A program made the translations under genes and the position numbers. This document shows positions 33,004-45,107 of a stretch of 64,000 nucleotides of DNA, piece by piece (position 1 is the stretch's first letter; each line of letters opens with the position of its first letter). Source of the DNA: Meloidogyne chitwoodi (Eukaryota; Nematoda; Chromadorea; Rhabditida; Meloidogynidae); the NCBI GenBank assembly GCA_015183035.1, contig JACZZP010000002.1:2790001-2854000 (forward strand), given 5' to 3'. The notes under the pieces were generated by a model that did not search any database, was not told the origin of the DNA, and saw only the letters and a list, made by a program, of their open reading frames with translations.

Positions 33004-33609
33004 ATTAAAATTTAAAAAGTATTTTTATTTATTATCGAAATTTTTTTTTCTAAAAATTTAAGAATCGCATAAAGTATTGAAAATGGTAAAATATAATAAA
33101 AGGTATAAATTCTATTTATATAAATATTTATGAGAGTCACGCATGAAAAATGTATACTTTTTGGGACATTTAAAAGCAAAAACAAATATTTTAAAAAGAA
33201 AATTTTTAAATACAATTTTTAAAAAATTTTAAAATATGAAGAAGAGGGAATATTAGGACTATGAGAATGACAATTCTTCAGTAACAAAAAATTGAAAAAA
33301 AAAATATTTTTTTTTAAATTCAAAGTCATTGATTGTCATTCTTTTTTTTTGTCCAAACACTCTAAACAATAAAAAAAATAATAATTTTGTCCAATTAAAT
33401 ATATAATACCAAAATATATAATATATAAGGTAAAAATTACGAAGAAAGAAAGAGAGAGGTTTTTTAGATTGTATAAAACTTAAATAAATGTCATAAAAAT
33501 GGGAATATTATATATAATTAAAATTAACATATTTTCTTTGTCAATTTTGTCTAATATGGTTTTTAATTACTTTAAAAAAAACCTTTTTTTTGTCATTTGT
33601 CATCTTCTT
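33004..33609. other. intergenic spacer between convergent genes
   Basis: 3' regions of the lectin and of the minus-strand gene at 33.6 kb. AT-rich; nothing coding. Confidence 0.5.
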
Positions 33610-36005
33610 TTATTTATTCGCACAAATATTATTTGACCGTTCAAAAATACGTCCACCACGCACATAAAATTGGAGATGCTTTCTCTGCTTCTTACCGCCT
33701 TCTTCACTAATATTAGGAAGTTCATCAGCTTCCTCCTTATTATAATATTCATAAGAAGATCCGTTTTTTTCCTAAAATTTTTTTAAAATAAATTTAAAAA
33801 ATTAAAATAACCCGGCAAAAAATACGAAGTGAATAACCCAACGCAAGTTCAGGTGGTGTCAAGTCTCGATGGGCAAAAGCATTCGAAAATAAAGAAGCTT
33901 TTGAATGTTTACGCTCATTTTTATTCGTTAGTGTTTTATTATTTACTCCTTTTCCAAGAAATATTTCAGATTCTGATAAATCGGAATACGAATCGCAAGT
34001 TGAATTTCCATCATCATGAATAGCATCATATTCCTTCTGTTCCGCTATCTTTTGACATTCCTTTAAAAAAAAAAGTAAAATTAAAACAAAAGGATCTTCA
34101 TAAGCACTTTTCAAATTATAGTCAAAATAGTTAGAAATTATTTAAACCTTGAAAAGCTGACAAAATGCTTGGGCTGCTTCTTTATTGCGAAACGATGCAC
34201 GAATAAGAGGAGGACGTCCACCACTTTTTTGATTCTTGTATGGAGAATTATTAGCATTTATATCATTTTCAATTGTAGTAATATCGCCTTTTCTTTCTTT
34301 AATTCCTTTATGATGACGTTCCACACGCTCAATACGAATAGGCAATAAAGTATTTAAATTTGTTTGAGGTGAAAATAAAGCATTATTACGCTTCTAGATA
34401 GTTTAAAAATTGTTTAAAATAAAATTAAAAAAAAGAAACTTGAAGAGCATGAAATCGATCGCGAAATAGTTGCGTATTAACTACATTATAGACCATAGTA
34501 GTAATTCTCTCAACATCCATTTCATTACCACCATTATCAAGATCAACATTTTGAATAATTACAGAACATCTAAAATGTAAAAAACATTTAAACATGTCCG
34601 CAAAAAAAAGTTCGAGGAAAAACAACGCTTCTGCTCCAAAAGTTATAGTTGGAATTAATTTTTAAAAACCCAAAGTTTCTGAAATTTATAATATTGGAAA
34701 GTGATCCAATAAAATTTGAAAAGGAATGTAAAAATCGAAAAAATAAAAACAAGGATCGCATAAAAACACAAAATAATTACTCTTTCTGATTAAATATCAA
34801 AGCAAATTTGCGAAGAGAAGCGACCACAACATGCAGGTACTGCAACTCAGAAAAGGGTTTAAAAGGCACAGGCTCTGTATGTCTGCTTGGATATTCCTAT
34901 AAAGCAAAAAATTAAAAAAAAATATATATAAAATAAAAAACCTTATAAAGTTGTATGCCATTATGGAAGTAACGCTCACCACTTTGACAGAGATTTCGAT
35001 AATAAGCATGGCTATATTGCTCATTTTTACCATGTATTGGAGGCTAAAATTGATAAAATTAAAATATTGCTGCATATACATAGGTAATTCATTCCCTTTA
35101 GAAATACGAAAGAAGAGTCAGCACTTATTTCCTAAAAAGTCAATCATGGCTGCTAGCTTTAACATAACTGCTTGCAGAATTAAAACAGTAAAATCTCCCA
35201 CAATAATTTAAAAAATATAATAAAATAAAAAACCTTAGAGCCAAAACGTCCAGCATTCTTTTCATGACAAATTTGCTGCAAACGGTTACGTAGAATACGT
35301 TCAGGTCGAGTCAAGTCTGAGTGAACAAATGGGACGCGCACAGAATTTCGGTCAAATATACCAAAAACAGCTCTTCAAAATTAAAGATTTAAATATTAAT
35401 TTAAATAAAAATAAACCGATTAAATGTTTGTAAAAAATAGAGAGCCACTTCTGCGCAATTAAAACGAACACGCAAAAGTACAACATCTGTCAAACGGTCA
35501 TGTGGAATATAAATTGGCACACCAAATGGCAATGGCGATAATACTATTGGAGTGCAAGAACCCTGAAAATTTCATATAAAAAGTTTACAAAAATTTTTAA
35601 AATAATACATTGCATGATTGAAGAAGAATAGGTGAAATGTCTCCAGCAAAATTAGCGCGTGAAAACTGGTTGACGGAAGAAATTGAATTGCGGATTAGCT
35701 CATAGACAATATTCATATAATAGTCACTCTTAAATGGAAAACAGCGAACAATCACTGAGCCACTAAAAAATAGGGAAAAATCTGACATTCAATTTTAAAG
35801 TTTAGACATACCGATTATGAAGGTAGGAATCTGCATCGCGATGAAGGGAACGTACAACCTGTTGAAGCTGTCCAATTTTTGTCTCCCATGGAGGTATAAA
35901 TTGTACTTCCTTATCAGATGACGGTTTCTGTGCTCCTCGATCAAAATTAAAATTTTTGAATAAGCGATTTAAATGCTCAACTGGAGTAAAATCTTGTTGA
36001 TTCAT
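33610..36005 (-). CDS. unrecognised multi-exon protein, about 550 residues
   Basis: Starts MNQQDFTPVEHLNRLFKNFN at 36005. Exons join in frame by canonical sites: IGQLQQVVRSLHRDADSYLH, then GSVIVRCFPFKSDYYMNIVY, SPILLQSCN|GSCTPIVLSP, DVVLLRVRFNCAEVALYFLQ, AVFGIFDRNSVRVPFVHSDL, RPERILRNRLQQICHEKN, FGSK|PPIHGKNEQYSHAYY, ELQYLHVVVASLRKFALIFN, CSVIIQNVDLDNGGNEMDVE, TMVYNVVNTQLFRDRFHALQ, LLPIRIERVERHHKG, RPPLIRASFRNKEAAQAFCQ, SNAFAHRDLTPPELALGYSL and a C-terminal HLQFYVRGGRIFERSN, stop 33610. It has no signal peptide, TM segment or repeat. The even exon structure and ordered sequence show a real, probably intracellular gene. I cannot name its family; a homology search would settle it. Confidence 0.75.
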
Positions 36006-36881
36006 AGCTTATTGAATGCAACTGTGAACATAAAAAAATATTTAAAAAGTTAAAAAACTTTTTTTAAAAAATAATTAAAGGACCAAATAAGAAAAGCTCT
36101 TTCAGCGCTGCGCTTAACTTTTATTACTTTTTCTTTTAAAATCCAAGGCTATTTAATTTTAAAATTCATACACAATCACAGAATTAAAGCACTACCTCAA
36201 TCCCCAGTAAGAGATTTCTCTTTTTTATTAAAAAAGAATATAGAATAATTGATTGAAATTATGGATTTGAATCACATTTAACTTCATTCTTAAACATAAG
36301 TGAAAAATTTTAGTTTCCTCGCGTGCGAGCAGACAGAAAAAACCAATTTCAATTATTTAAATTAAATAAAAAATATAAATTTTGTTTAATTAAAACAAAA
36401 ATTGATAAAAACAAATATATTTAGTGCTTAACTTTATTCAAAAAAAATACATGCTGTATAAAGGTACTTTTTGTTTAAAATTTGAAAGTGATATATTACA
36501 CAAAATCATTGAAGAATAATGAAGAGAAAAACTTATAAGATTATTGAAATATATTTGTATGAAAAATGCTAGAAAATATGATTTTTATAAAAATATAAGT
36601 ACATAGCTGTGTTTTTGATAATATAATAAAAGTAGAAGATTCAATATAAATTGATGATTGAATTTTATCCCGAAATATTCACCCCTATTTCAACACCATT
36701 TTTTTAACTTTATAAAACATAATCTTAAATTGGAGAGACCTAAAATTACTGATCAATAACACAATACTGGAAATCTCGAATATTGTGTTATTTGATAATT
36801 AAAAATGATTGAAAAATGAATTTAATACAATAATGTATCAATAGTTCATCAGACACATAAAAACCTTTTTACAAATTAAAT
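36006..36881. other. intergenic AT-rich spacer
   Basis: Promoter side of the unrecognised gene and 3' side of atg-18. No exon seen. A short inverted pair (CACAATACTGGAAATCTCG / CGAATATTGTG) lies at about 36760-36790. Confidence 0.45.
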
Positions 36882-37400
36882 TTAACAAATTGGATTTTTT
36901 AAAGGCGGAAATTCTTCCAAATCATCCAAATCGGCTGGTGGAAGGTTTGCTTGATTAGCAATCGACCCTGAATATTTGAATTTAAAATACAAATTAAAAA
37001 ACCTTTAGCATTGTCTAAATTAACAATTTCATCTTCATCCAAAGGAGTGACCAAATCCTCCATATTGAAAGGGTTTGTATCAGCTAAATTAAAACAAAAT
37101 TAACAAAACTCAATTTTATTAAAAAAACCTTTTAAATCCTTTGAAGGAAAAAATTTATTAGAAGAAAGCCTCTTTGTTGGATTAGAACCAGAAGTTCCGA
37201 AAATAGAAGATCCAGTTGATTTAACTGAACTACTTGCATGTGAAAACTTTGTTGGTGTATGAATGTTTTGTGTATCATGATCCTAGAAAAGATAATTTGA
37301 GAATGATTCTATTAAAAATATATTAAAATCTATTATTTTTATCCAAAAAATTTAATAATGAACAAGAAAAAATTAATAGCACCGGATGGTTTCGATCCAT

Positions 37401-37432
<32 letters not shown>

Positions 37433-39366
37433 ACTGCGCCACGGTGCTCGTTAGAAAAATAAGAAAATTATCTACTTTAAGCAACAAATTTTGCCTAAAA
37501 ATACTAATAAAAAAGATAAACCAAAGATTTGTGTGAGCTTGATACTGGTATCCCTCCAATTTCTCCATCATCTTCATCTTTTTTGGAACTCTTTTTTGGT
37601 CCAATTTTATATTGGCGTAAAAGTTTGCATTCACTAAGATCACTGGATATAGGTAGAGAATAACCAAAAAGATAGCCTTCCATACTTGCAACAAGCAAAT
37701 AATCAATTCCCTAATTTTTTTATAAATATATAAAAATTATTTAGTGAACCTGAATCCTTGGCATCGCTACAACGGTTCTTTGTCCAAGTATTGGCAATTT
37801 AGCAATTGCTATACTTTTTCCTCTCAGCATTAAATCATTAACTTGTTGTGGCAAATAGGCACTTGCATGTTGTGAAAAGTAACTCATCCAACTAACATTT
37901 TCTTGGGAAGAATCATCAGCTCTAAATTTATAAACAATAAATGTTTGGGATAAAATACGAAAAAACGTTTATACTTTGAATGAATATGATCTTGTTGCTG
38001 TTGTTCACGCTTAGTCAAAGAAAAAATATGTACAGTTTCCGTATTTGAAGAGAGACATAAAAAGCGCGAATCTTGAGAAAAAGCTAAAGAGCTAATTTGA
38101 ACACAGCGACTCACACCACGGACAAATTCAAATAAACGTTCGCCACCAGTTATTGAAAAAACACGAATTACTGTTCCCTTAGAATTGAAGAATTATACTT
38201 TTTTAGATATTTTTAAGAAAATTTATTTTAATCGGACTCATACAAGCTAACTATCAAAGCGTGAAACACGCTCAATCTCGTCGGCTAAATTATATAATCA
38301 TTGTCCTACTACAAACTAAACCACTTAACCAGCAACAATATCACTATGCCACACAAAAATTTGCTCAAAAACATTGAATCTAAATTTAGTAAAATAACAA
38401 AACCTTCTCCGAGCCAGTAGCAAGTTTGTTTCCTTCAGGATTAAATTTGACAGCAGCAAGTACACTATCATGTGCAGTAATTTGACAGACTGTGTTCAAA
38501 TTTTCCGCGTCAAAAATATGCCTGAAAAGAATCAAAAAGAAATTTATTGAAAGCCGAAATTGAGCAAAGAAAGTTTTTAGCACACATCTTACTACAATAA
38601 TCAAAAAATAATTAAAAAACGGTTTACACATGGCCAGTACTAGACGAAGCAGGAAAAGCAAGGAAGCAATTGTTGTCATCAATAGAAAGATCGATTATAC
38701 CTTGAGTATTTGAAGGCGTATCTTTTAGCATATGTAACAACTAAATTTGAATGTTAAATAGGCAAATTAGAAAAATAAACCCTCATATCTCGAACATTGT
38801 GAATGTGAATAGCGTCTTCTAAACAAACGACTACTCTCTAAATATTTTTTTCAAATTCGGATTGGAAGAAAAGATAACCTTTCTGTTCATTCGCACAGCT
38901 ATAATTGAACTAGCATAAGTGTGAGAACAAATTTCGTTCTCCTTTGAAGAGTGATACACCTACAATATAATAATTAAGGATTAAAAGGACAGCAATTGAG
39001 TAAAAATATTCTTAGGTATAAATAGATTTCCTAGGGAATATAAAACAAAGTCAGATTTGGAGATGCCTGCCAAATATAATGAAAAAATCAAACCTGTAAT
39101 TTCCTCGTACTTTTCATCGAAACCACAATTATCAGTGAACTATTAAAAAGTTTCTCAACAATACAGGCACGTTCAGGAGCTAAAAAAGAAGTTTGAAAAA
39201 TAAAATAAAAATTTAAACCTTTAGCATCTTGAATTTTCTCAAGTTTATCAAGCGATCGAAGAGAATAGAAGCTGTATCCATCTTCATGCCCAACAGCTAA
39301 AGAAGTGCAATCCTGGTTGAAAGAAATTGAATAAATCCTTTTTCCTGCAGTCTGTTCATTATCCAT
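36882..39366 (-). CDS. atg-18: ATG-18/WIPI autophagy beta-propeller protein
   Basis: Starts at ATG 39364-39366 ([20 protein letters not shown]). It follows WIPI1/2 along its length: [123 protein letters not shown] and [18 protein letters not shown]. The C-tail has Ser-rich and acidic segments ([17 protein letters not shown]) and ends PPLKNPIC at 36882. The family binds PI3P and PI(3,5)P2 through an FRRG motif; here 38115-38126 encodes FVRG, so the first Arg is missing. Known role: recruiting the lipidation machinery to the phagophore. An intron between the SSSHKSL and DHDTQN exons contains an initiator tRNA gene. Confidence 0.92.
37377..37448 (-). tRNA. initiator tRNA-Met (CAT)
   Basis: A 72-nt cloverleaf on the minus strand. 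The acceptor stem AGCACCG/CGGTGCT pairs over 7 bp. The D arm contains GTGGCGCAGTGGAAGCG. The anticodon stem TTGGG/CCCAA encloses CCCATAA, anticodon CAT. The T arm GATGG/CCATC encloses ATCGAAA, with A in place of the usual T54. The GTGGCGCAG D arm, the GGG/CCC-containing anticodon stem and the AUCGAAA loop are the eukaryotic initiator signature. It lies on the same strand within an intron of atg-18, an unusual place for a functional tRNA gene but not rare in nematodes. Confidence 0.93.
38225..38345 (-). repeat. possible tRNA-derived sequence in atg-18 intron
   Basis: On the minus strand TTGCTGGTTAAGTGGTTTAG resembles an A box of Leu/Ser tRNA type, and GAGCGTGTTTCACGCTTTGA forms a small stem. 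No convincing B box follows. Probably a decayed SINE. Confidence 0.25.
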
Positions 39367-40267
39367 TTCGTCTAAAAAAATTAATTAAACATTTTAAAAA
39401 ACTGGAAATATTGAAAATTTCAGAAACCATCCTAGAAAACAAAGATATTGAAAAGAAATAACACATGTTTTCATTCCCTAATCATTCTTTAAGGTCATTA
39501 GAGTCTGAAATTTGTAAGTGCACTATAGCCAAGGTCGCTATTCCTCGAGTGGAATGGGAATATTATCCTAATTTGTAAGTTTTAATAGTTGGATATAATT
39601 TTCCAGACGATTCAATATTACAAAAAACCATATTACTATGCAGTAAAATTATACCTAAAATCGCTGGAGTGGAAGAAGTCAGATAATGACCCAAAATTTG
39701 TTGTGTATATTGAAAACTAGTGTCTGCAATATTCCAAAAAGAAGTTGGAACAATTTGATTTGAAATATATTCTGCAGCAGAAGAATACATGCATAAAAAT
39801 AAATTATAAATCCAAAAACAAAACTTGTACTATTATGAGATAAAAAGAAATACAACCTAAGAGGATTTTTTCTAATAAATAGACATTTAACTAAAAAACT
39901 CATTTGTCAGTCCACCTTTAGATTGTAAATCGATAACATTCTCATAAGAGAAAAATAGATGTTTTTGGTAAAGAAAACAGTAAGGAAAACCGATACTCTT
40001 TAATCGCCTGCAATCACCGGCCGTTTCATCTCCAAACTTTTTGACACTAACCTTTAAAAGCTCTTAAAAACACAAACAAATGTCGCCTACATGGCGTAGT
40101 GGTTTACCTCCTATGTCGGCTCTTCCTCAATTAATACCATGTGGGAAAGTTGTTTTTATTAAGATTTTCCAGTTTTATTTTTTAATTTTTGTTTATTCAA
40201 AAATGAATTTATAAAAATTAATTTACAAAAAATATTATTATATGTTTATATCATAAAAATATTATTA
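39367..40267. other. intergenic region between atg-18 and the kinase
   Basis: Upstream of atg-18 and 3' of the kinase, both on the minus strand. A minus-strand frame at about 39660-39780 (NQIVPTSFWNIADTSFQYTQ) looks protein-like and has a GTATAA donor, but I cannot link it to a gene. At 40083-40140 a TGGCGTAGTGGTTTACCTC word resembles a tRNA A box; no B box follows. Confidence 0.4.
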
Positions 40268-41628
40268 TTAATCAACTTCCCAGTCCATTGATTGATTCCA
40301 ATTTAATTCACGTGCTGTCATCATTTTAAAAAATGCCTGTTCAATTCCAACATAATCGGGTATTTTATAATAATCCAAAGTTCGTAGATAATTCAAGATT
40401 GTTGAGAAAGCTACTGGACAACTCTTAAAGAATTTTTTAATTTAATTGGAAATTTTATTTTTTACCTGCATATATTCAAAATCCATTAATTTAGTCTTTA
40501 TTATTCTTGTTTTACTTCGAGACCTTCCAATCCATGGAAGATCGCCAGTTGCCAATTCGGTAAGCATATAAAAAATTGACCTGAAATTTTTACTTAAATG
40601 TAATGAAAAATTTTGCGGGATATTCTGTCATTCTATTTTTGGAAGAAATAATTTTTCAAAAAATAAATTTCAAGTTTTATCTTCAAACTCACCACAAATC
40701 ATCATGTCTCCCATGCTCCTTTCTGTTATGCACTAAAATGATAAAATTTAAAAATTCTAGATAAAAAAATTTTTTACCGTTCAAGCTGCAGTAATTTGAA
40801 GTTCCTCGAAAGGAAACATCTTCTCTCATTTTACGCAAACTCATTTCGCCACGTTTTTTTATTGACCTTGAAAGTCCAAAATCGAATAAATAAATCCTTT
40901 TAAAATTATTTTGTCCAATAGCAAAATTGCTTGGCTTGATATCCCGATGGACAAAATATGTGAAATGCACAAATGAAACTGCCTAAAAAAATTTTTTTAA
41001 ACAAAATTGAGTCAACGCCTAAAGTCACACCTGTAATGCCTGAATTCCAAACTTTAACACTGTACCCATTTTGAAACGGCCTTTAATCTGTTGTTTTCGT
41101 AAATCATCTATGGAAGGTCCAAGTAATCCCATTATGAGAGCATGAAGGCCTATGCCTTTGCCTAAAAATAATAAAATCTATCTTGCCCTAAAAGTTACAA
41201 AATATACTTTGACAAGTGCCATATTGAATAAACGGAACAGTGAAAGGAGAAAACTGCAAACGTTTAAGAACATGTGCTTCTATTCCAAGAAGTTGATCAG
41301 ATTTGTCCAAATCTTTGCGTTCAATCTTCATTGCATAATTTATACCATTTGCCATCACTTGATAGACGACTCCACAACCACCTTTAAAATTGCGAAAATA
41401 AAAATAAAAAATTGTAAAACCTGCCCCAAGACGTTTCATCACCTTGTAATCACCAACAAGTTCACCTTTGGCAATCTCAACAATTTTGCTGTTTTCGTCA
41501 GAGAAAGTTGAGGCATCTGTCTCCACTGAAGATTTTGAAGAGTCTGTCGAATATTCATTAAAGTCTGTTGAATGATCTGAAGAGTCTTGAGAGTCCGCCA
41601 TTTTTGGCTTGCACACTCCCCACGGCAT
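40268..41628 (-). CDS. casein kinase 1 / tau-tubulin kinase family protein kinase
   Basis: Begins at ATG 41626-41628 with a Ser/Asp-rich leader (DSSDHSTDFNEYSTDSSKSS), then the kinase domain: VGDYKVMKRLGAG|GCGVVYQ (Gly loop, split by an intron), YAMKIER (Lys of beta 3), GLHALIMGLLGPSIDDLRK, YFVHRDIKPSNFAIGQN (catalytic loop), LFDFGLSRSI (DFG), FRGTSNYCSLN and GRHDDLWSIFYMLTELATGD. All catalytic residues are present. HRDIKPSNFAIG and FRGT..Y(A/C)S are hallmarks of the CK1/TTBK/worm-CK1 group, which is greatly expanded in nematodes and often expressed in the male germ line. The C-terminus is short, ending SMDWEVD at 40268. The exact subfamily cannot be fixed by eye. Confidence 0.9.
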
Positions 41629-42762
41629 ACCTTAGCAATAAGATTTATTAGTGAGAAAGTTTTATTTTAATATACGCTTTTATAGTCTCTAAACAAATCA
41701 GAAGAAGCATAAAATTGTTAGCACGATCTCTGGAAATTATTTTTATTAGATTTTTTTTTTAATTTTATTATCAAAAATAGAAACAAATTTTAATTTAAAT
41801 AATTTTGTATAAATTTGCAAAAAATTTTTTTTATTTTTTTAGATTTTTCCCTTCATTTAATATTTCGTAGCTTGATATTTAAAAGAACTGCTAAACACAC
41901 AAATAAATTTTATAATCGCTTTCTATTTAAAATTTAGTATTCAATCTTTGTTACCACATTTTTAATTTTTTTAAATTTCAAAATTTCCCTAAATCTAAAA
42001 TTATTTTTATTTTTCTTCGAGATATCATAATTTTGTGATTATTCCATTTTTCTAATCAGTTTTTACTTTTTTGATTATGACAGTAAAACTTGTTTTTTCT
42101 CACCTCTCATAAACATTGTTTGTCTTTTAAATAAAACAATCTATTCCCCCACCCACACCAATCCCCCGCTGTCGCTAAAAATACAATCCTCTTAAATTTT
42201 TTTCTACGATTTTTTTGTTCTTTCAAAAACGTTTGCTCAATTTTCAGAAATAAAATTTAATAAAATTTGTAATTTTTTACTTGTATGGATAAAAATATCG
42301 ATTTTTCTCAATTTTTTATACACAAAAATGTTTCAAAAATTTATTAAAAATTTTTGAATAAAGTGGAGTCTTTCAGATATTTTTTGTTTGTTTTCCTTTT
42401 TAAACTTAGTAAGAAAATATTTTCTTCCCAAAGTTATAAAAAATTGTTTTCTATGAATCATAATACCAGTTCGCCTATTTAAATTCCCCGTTGCGATATT
42501 TTTCTTTTTTTGTTAAACATTTAAATCGTAAAATAAAATTTTAGGCAATTTTAGTATAAATTTTTTTTCAAAATGAAAGTTTGTTTTATTAGAAATCTTT
42601 TAAGAATTTTACCTCAAGAAAATTCGAATAAATAATATTTTGCCGTAGACAAATTTCCCTTTGTTTCACCGAACAAACAATTCACCGAAACTAGTTCACC
42701 TGTCGAGACTGACTCAATGATACCTTTATTAAAGATTATTTATTTCAGTTTCTCAAATCAAA
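41629..42762. other. intergenic region between divergent genes
   Basis: Probably holds the promoters of the kinase (minus) and the lipase (plus). AT-rich, with poly-T runs; no exon. TTATTTCAG 19 bp before the lipase ATG is a good trans-splice acceptor candidate. Confidence 0.5.
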
Positions 42763-44506
42763 ATGAGTCTTGCTGCTGAAGCATTAATTTTATTATTTAA
42801 AAATCTCAATATTTTCACATATTTTTTCTACATTCTAATACTTTTGTTTTTCCCACTAAACACTTTAGCAGCAAGATATAGGCGTCAGTATTACCAACAG
42901 CCTGAAGTTTATTCAACTTTTAATTCAGAACAATTTACACAACAACTGCCTCAACAACAGCCTCCTTCCCCTACAACCCAGAGGCAACAATTTACAGCTT
43001 ATAATGAACCTTATGCGAGAATGTTGCTTGCCCTTGCCGCTGGCGCTTATTCACCGACACCTCCAAATGGATGTGAAAAAAGGCATAAAATAAGGATTTT
43101 ATTTAATAATTTTTTTTAGTTTTTAGATGGATGCCAGATGCTCATTTATGGAATACTCCTATTAACCAAAGCTGTGATGCGTTGGATAACACTTGTTCTA
43201 CTTATACGGTAACAAATAGAGAGAGAATAGACCATTAGCCACCGGGAGGCATCGAACCTGCTACCTCCCAGTGGTCGCTAGTGCAAATAGTCGAGTGCTC
43301 TACCGACTGAGCTACCGATGTGACTTTTTCACTTCCTCTTTTAATAGATCTTATACGTTAAGCGATTGACTGCTAGCAACAGCATCTTAAATAGAAATTT
43401 TTTCAAATTCTCAGGTTGTTTCTGAACCACGCTGTGAAATTATTATTATCTTCCGAGGAACAAAAACTAAAGAACAATTGTTTTTGGAAGGTTGGCAAAG
43501 TTTTCAACCAGGAACTGATTTTGATGGAATTGGAAAGGTAAATTAAGCAATTTTTATAAAATTTATTTTAAAAATTTAAGGTAAATAAATACTTCGTTAG
43601 GGCATTTAATACACTTTGGCCAAGTGTAAAAGCTTCGTTGGAAGATCCCCTGCATGCTGTTAGTTTTTATAGCTTTTAATTTCTTATTCATGTCTTTAAA
43701 GGGGTATAAAGTAACATTTACTGGACATTCACTAGGTGGTGCACTTGCCTCTTTAGCATCAGTACGAACAGTTTTGGATAACCTGAGAAGGTGCATTTTG
43801 TAAAAAAATCTAAAAATATTTTTTAAATAAAACCGAGGCTACCTATTTTCTAATTTTTATTATTTAAAGGAGTGATCAAGTTCAATTATATACATTTGGC
43901 CAACCACGTGTGGGTAACGTTGATTTTGCATTTCAGCATAACAAACTAGTTCCATTAAGGTATTAAAAAATAAAAAATTATAATTTAATTTTCCTCATCT
44001 AGTTTTCGAGTTGTACATCGCATGGATATTGTACCTCACATGCCTGCTTGCGACAAAACAGACAATTGGCCTGGAGTAAGGCCTAAAGATGATAGCAAGC
44101 CATGTGATCCTACTGTAAAGGGAAAGGCTTATCATCATGGAACCGAAATTTGGTATCCTTATGGAATGAAGCCTGGTGACCCTTTTTACGAATGTCTGCA
44201 GGATCCAAAGAATGAGGATTTTACTTGTAGTGATTCGCTCTCGTTTGAAGTTGCAAAATACAAAACTTATATAAATGATCATAGGCATTATTTTGATCAT
44301 AAGGTAATTGGCTTTTTGTCGAAAAAATTTCAAAAAATTTTAAGGTACCAAGATTCGGTAAATTAGGATGTGACCCAAATCTAAAGGAATTGGAAGAAGC
44401 CGAAAAAATTGAAACGAATGGTGTAGAGAAAAAAAGTTCGGGTGGATTCTTTGCTAATTTAGTGAATAAAGTGCAAACATTGGGAAAACTTATAAAAATA
44501 TTGTGA
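42763..44506 (+). CDS. secreted class-3 lipase
   Basis: The N-terminal signal sequence (YFFYILILLFFPLNTLAA) is followed by a Gln/Pro-rich stretch and MLLALAAGAYSPTPPNGC, typical of nematode class-3 lipases. Later exons give WMPDAHLWNTPINQSCDALD, CEIIIIFRGTKTKEQLFLEG, GYKVTFTGHSLGGALASLAS (nucleophile Ser in GHSLGG), YTFGQPRVGNVDFAF, RVVHRMDIVPHMPAC (acid residue Asp) and INDHRHYFDH (His), so the Ser-Asp-His triad is intact. The end is KVQTLGKLIKIL, stop 44506. These enzymes hydrolyse acylglycerols; this one is presumably in the gut or an extracellular space. The junction between the first exon and WMPDAH is not settled. The intron after CSTYT contains a SINE copy. Confidence 0.9.
43226..43356 (-). 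repeat. tRNA-derived SINE, copy 2
   Basis: On the minus strand: leader TATAAGATCTATTAAAAGAGG, A box GGTAGCTCAGTCGGTAGAGC, B box GGTTCGATGCCTC and a short tail. Leader and box order match copy 1 in the lectin intron. Here the T-arm-like CCTCCC/GGGAGG pairing is better kept, so this copy is younger or closer to the parent tRNA. Confidence 0.75.
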
Positions 44507-45107
44507 TTTTTTTAAATTTTTGATTTTAATCTTTTTTTGTAAGAATTATTTTATTTTTAAATAAACTTTTAGCAGATAAGTTAAAAATAATTTCAATATC
44601 TCGAATACTATATCTTTGAGTATTTTGAATAAACTAATCGTATGCGTGTTTTTCAATCCAATTTACTGTATAACTATTAAATATATAAAAAATCGAAGTC
44701 TAACAAATTTAGACGTAGAATATATATAATATTTGTGAGATTTTGCAAAAATAAATAATTTTAGATCAACTCAAGCTGAGGTTGATTTATCAAAATTATA
44801 TTTTCAAGTGATTAAATTTTAAACTGCATTTTAATTTTACTAAAAATAAGAAGGTATTTAATTATTAGGGAAAAATATAACGAAAAATCTTTTATAAAAA
44901 ATTTCAATAAGAAATTAATCTTATAGAGTAAACTTATGCTTAGAAATATTTAAAATTAATTTTTGAATTCTTTTTATTCCATTAATAATTTTATCAGTTA
45001 AAAAATATATTTAAAATTTTTTAGAAAAGTTCATTTTTCCTTTGCTAATCATAACATTTTAATAGAAGAATAATATCATTAAAGTTTACAAGGCTTACTT
45101 TATTTTT
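44507..45107. other. spacer between convergent genes
   Basis: AT-rich; contains the 3' ends of the lipase and of the secreted Cys-rich gene. No coding signal. Confidence 0.5.

Noticed and set aside
39563..39790. Protein-like minus-strand frame with NQIVPTSFWNIADTSFQ
   Set aside because: Has an acceptor and a donor, but I could not extend it to other exons or link it to atg-18, whose N-terminus is complete at 39366.
41152..41511. Plus-strand ORF of 119 codons
   Set aside because: Antisense of the kinase gene's first exons.
43995..44333. Minus-strand ORF of 112 codons
   Set aside because: Antisense of the conserved lipase exon carrying HRMDIVPHMP.
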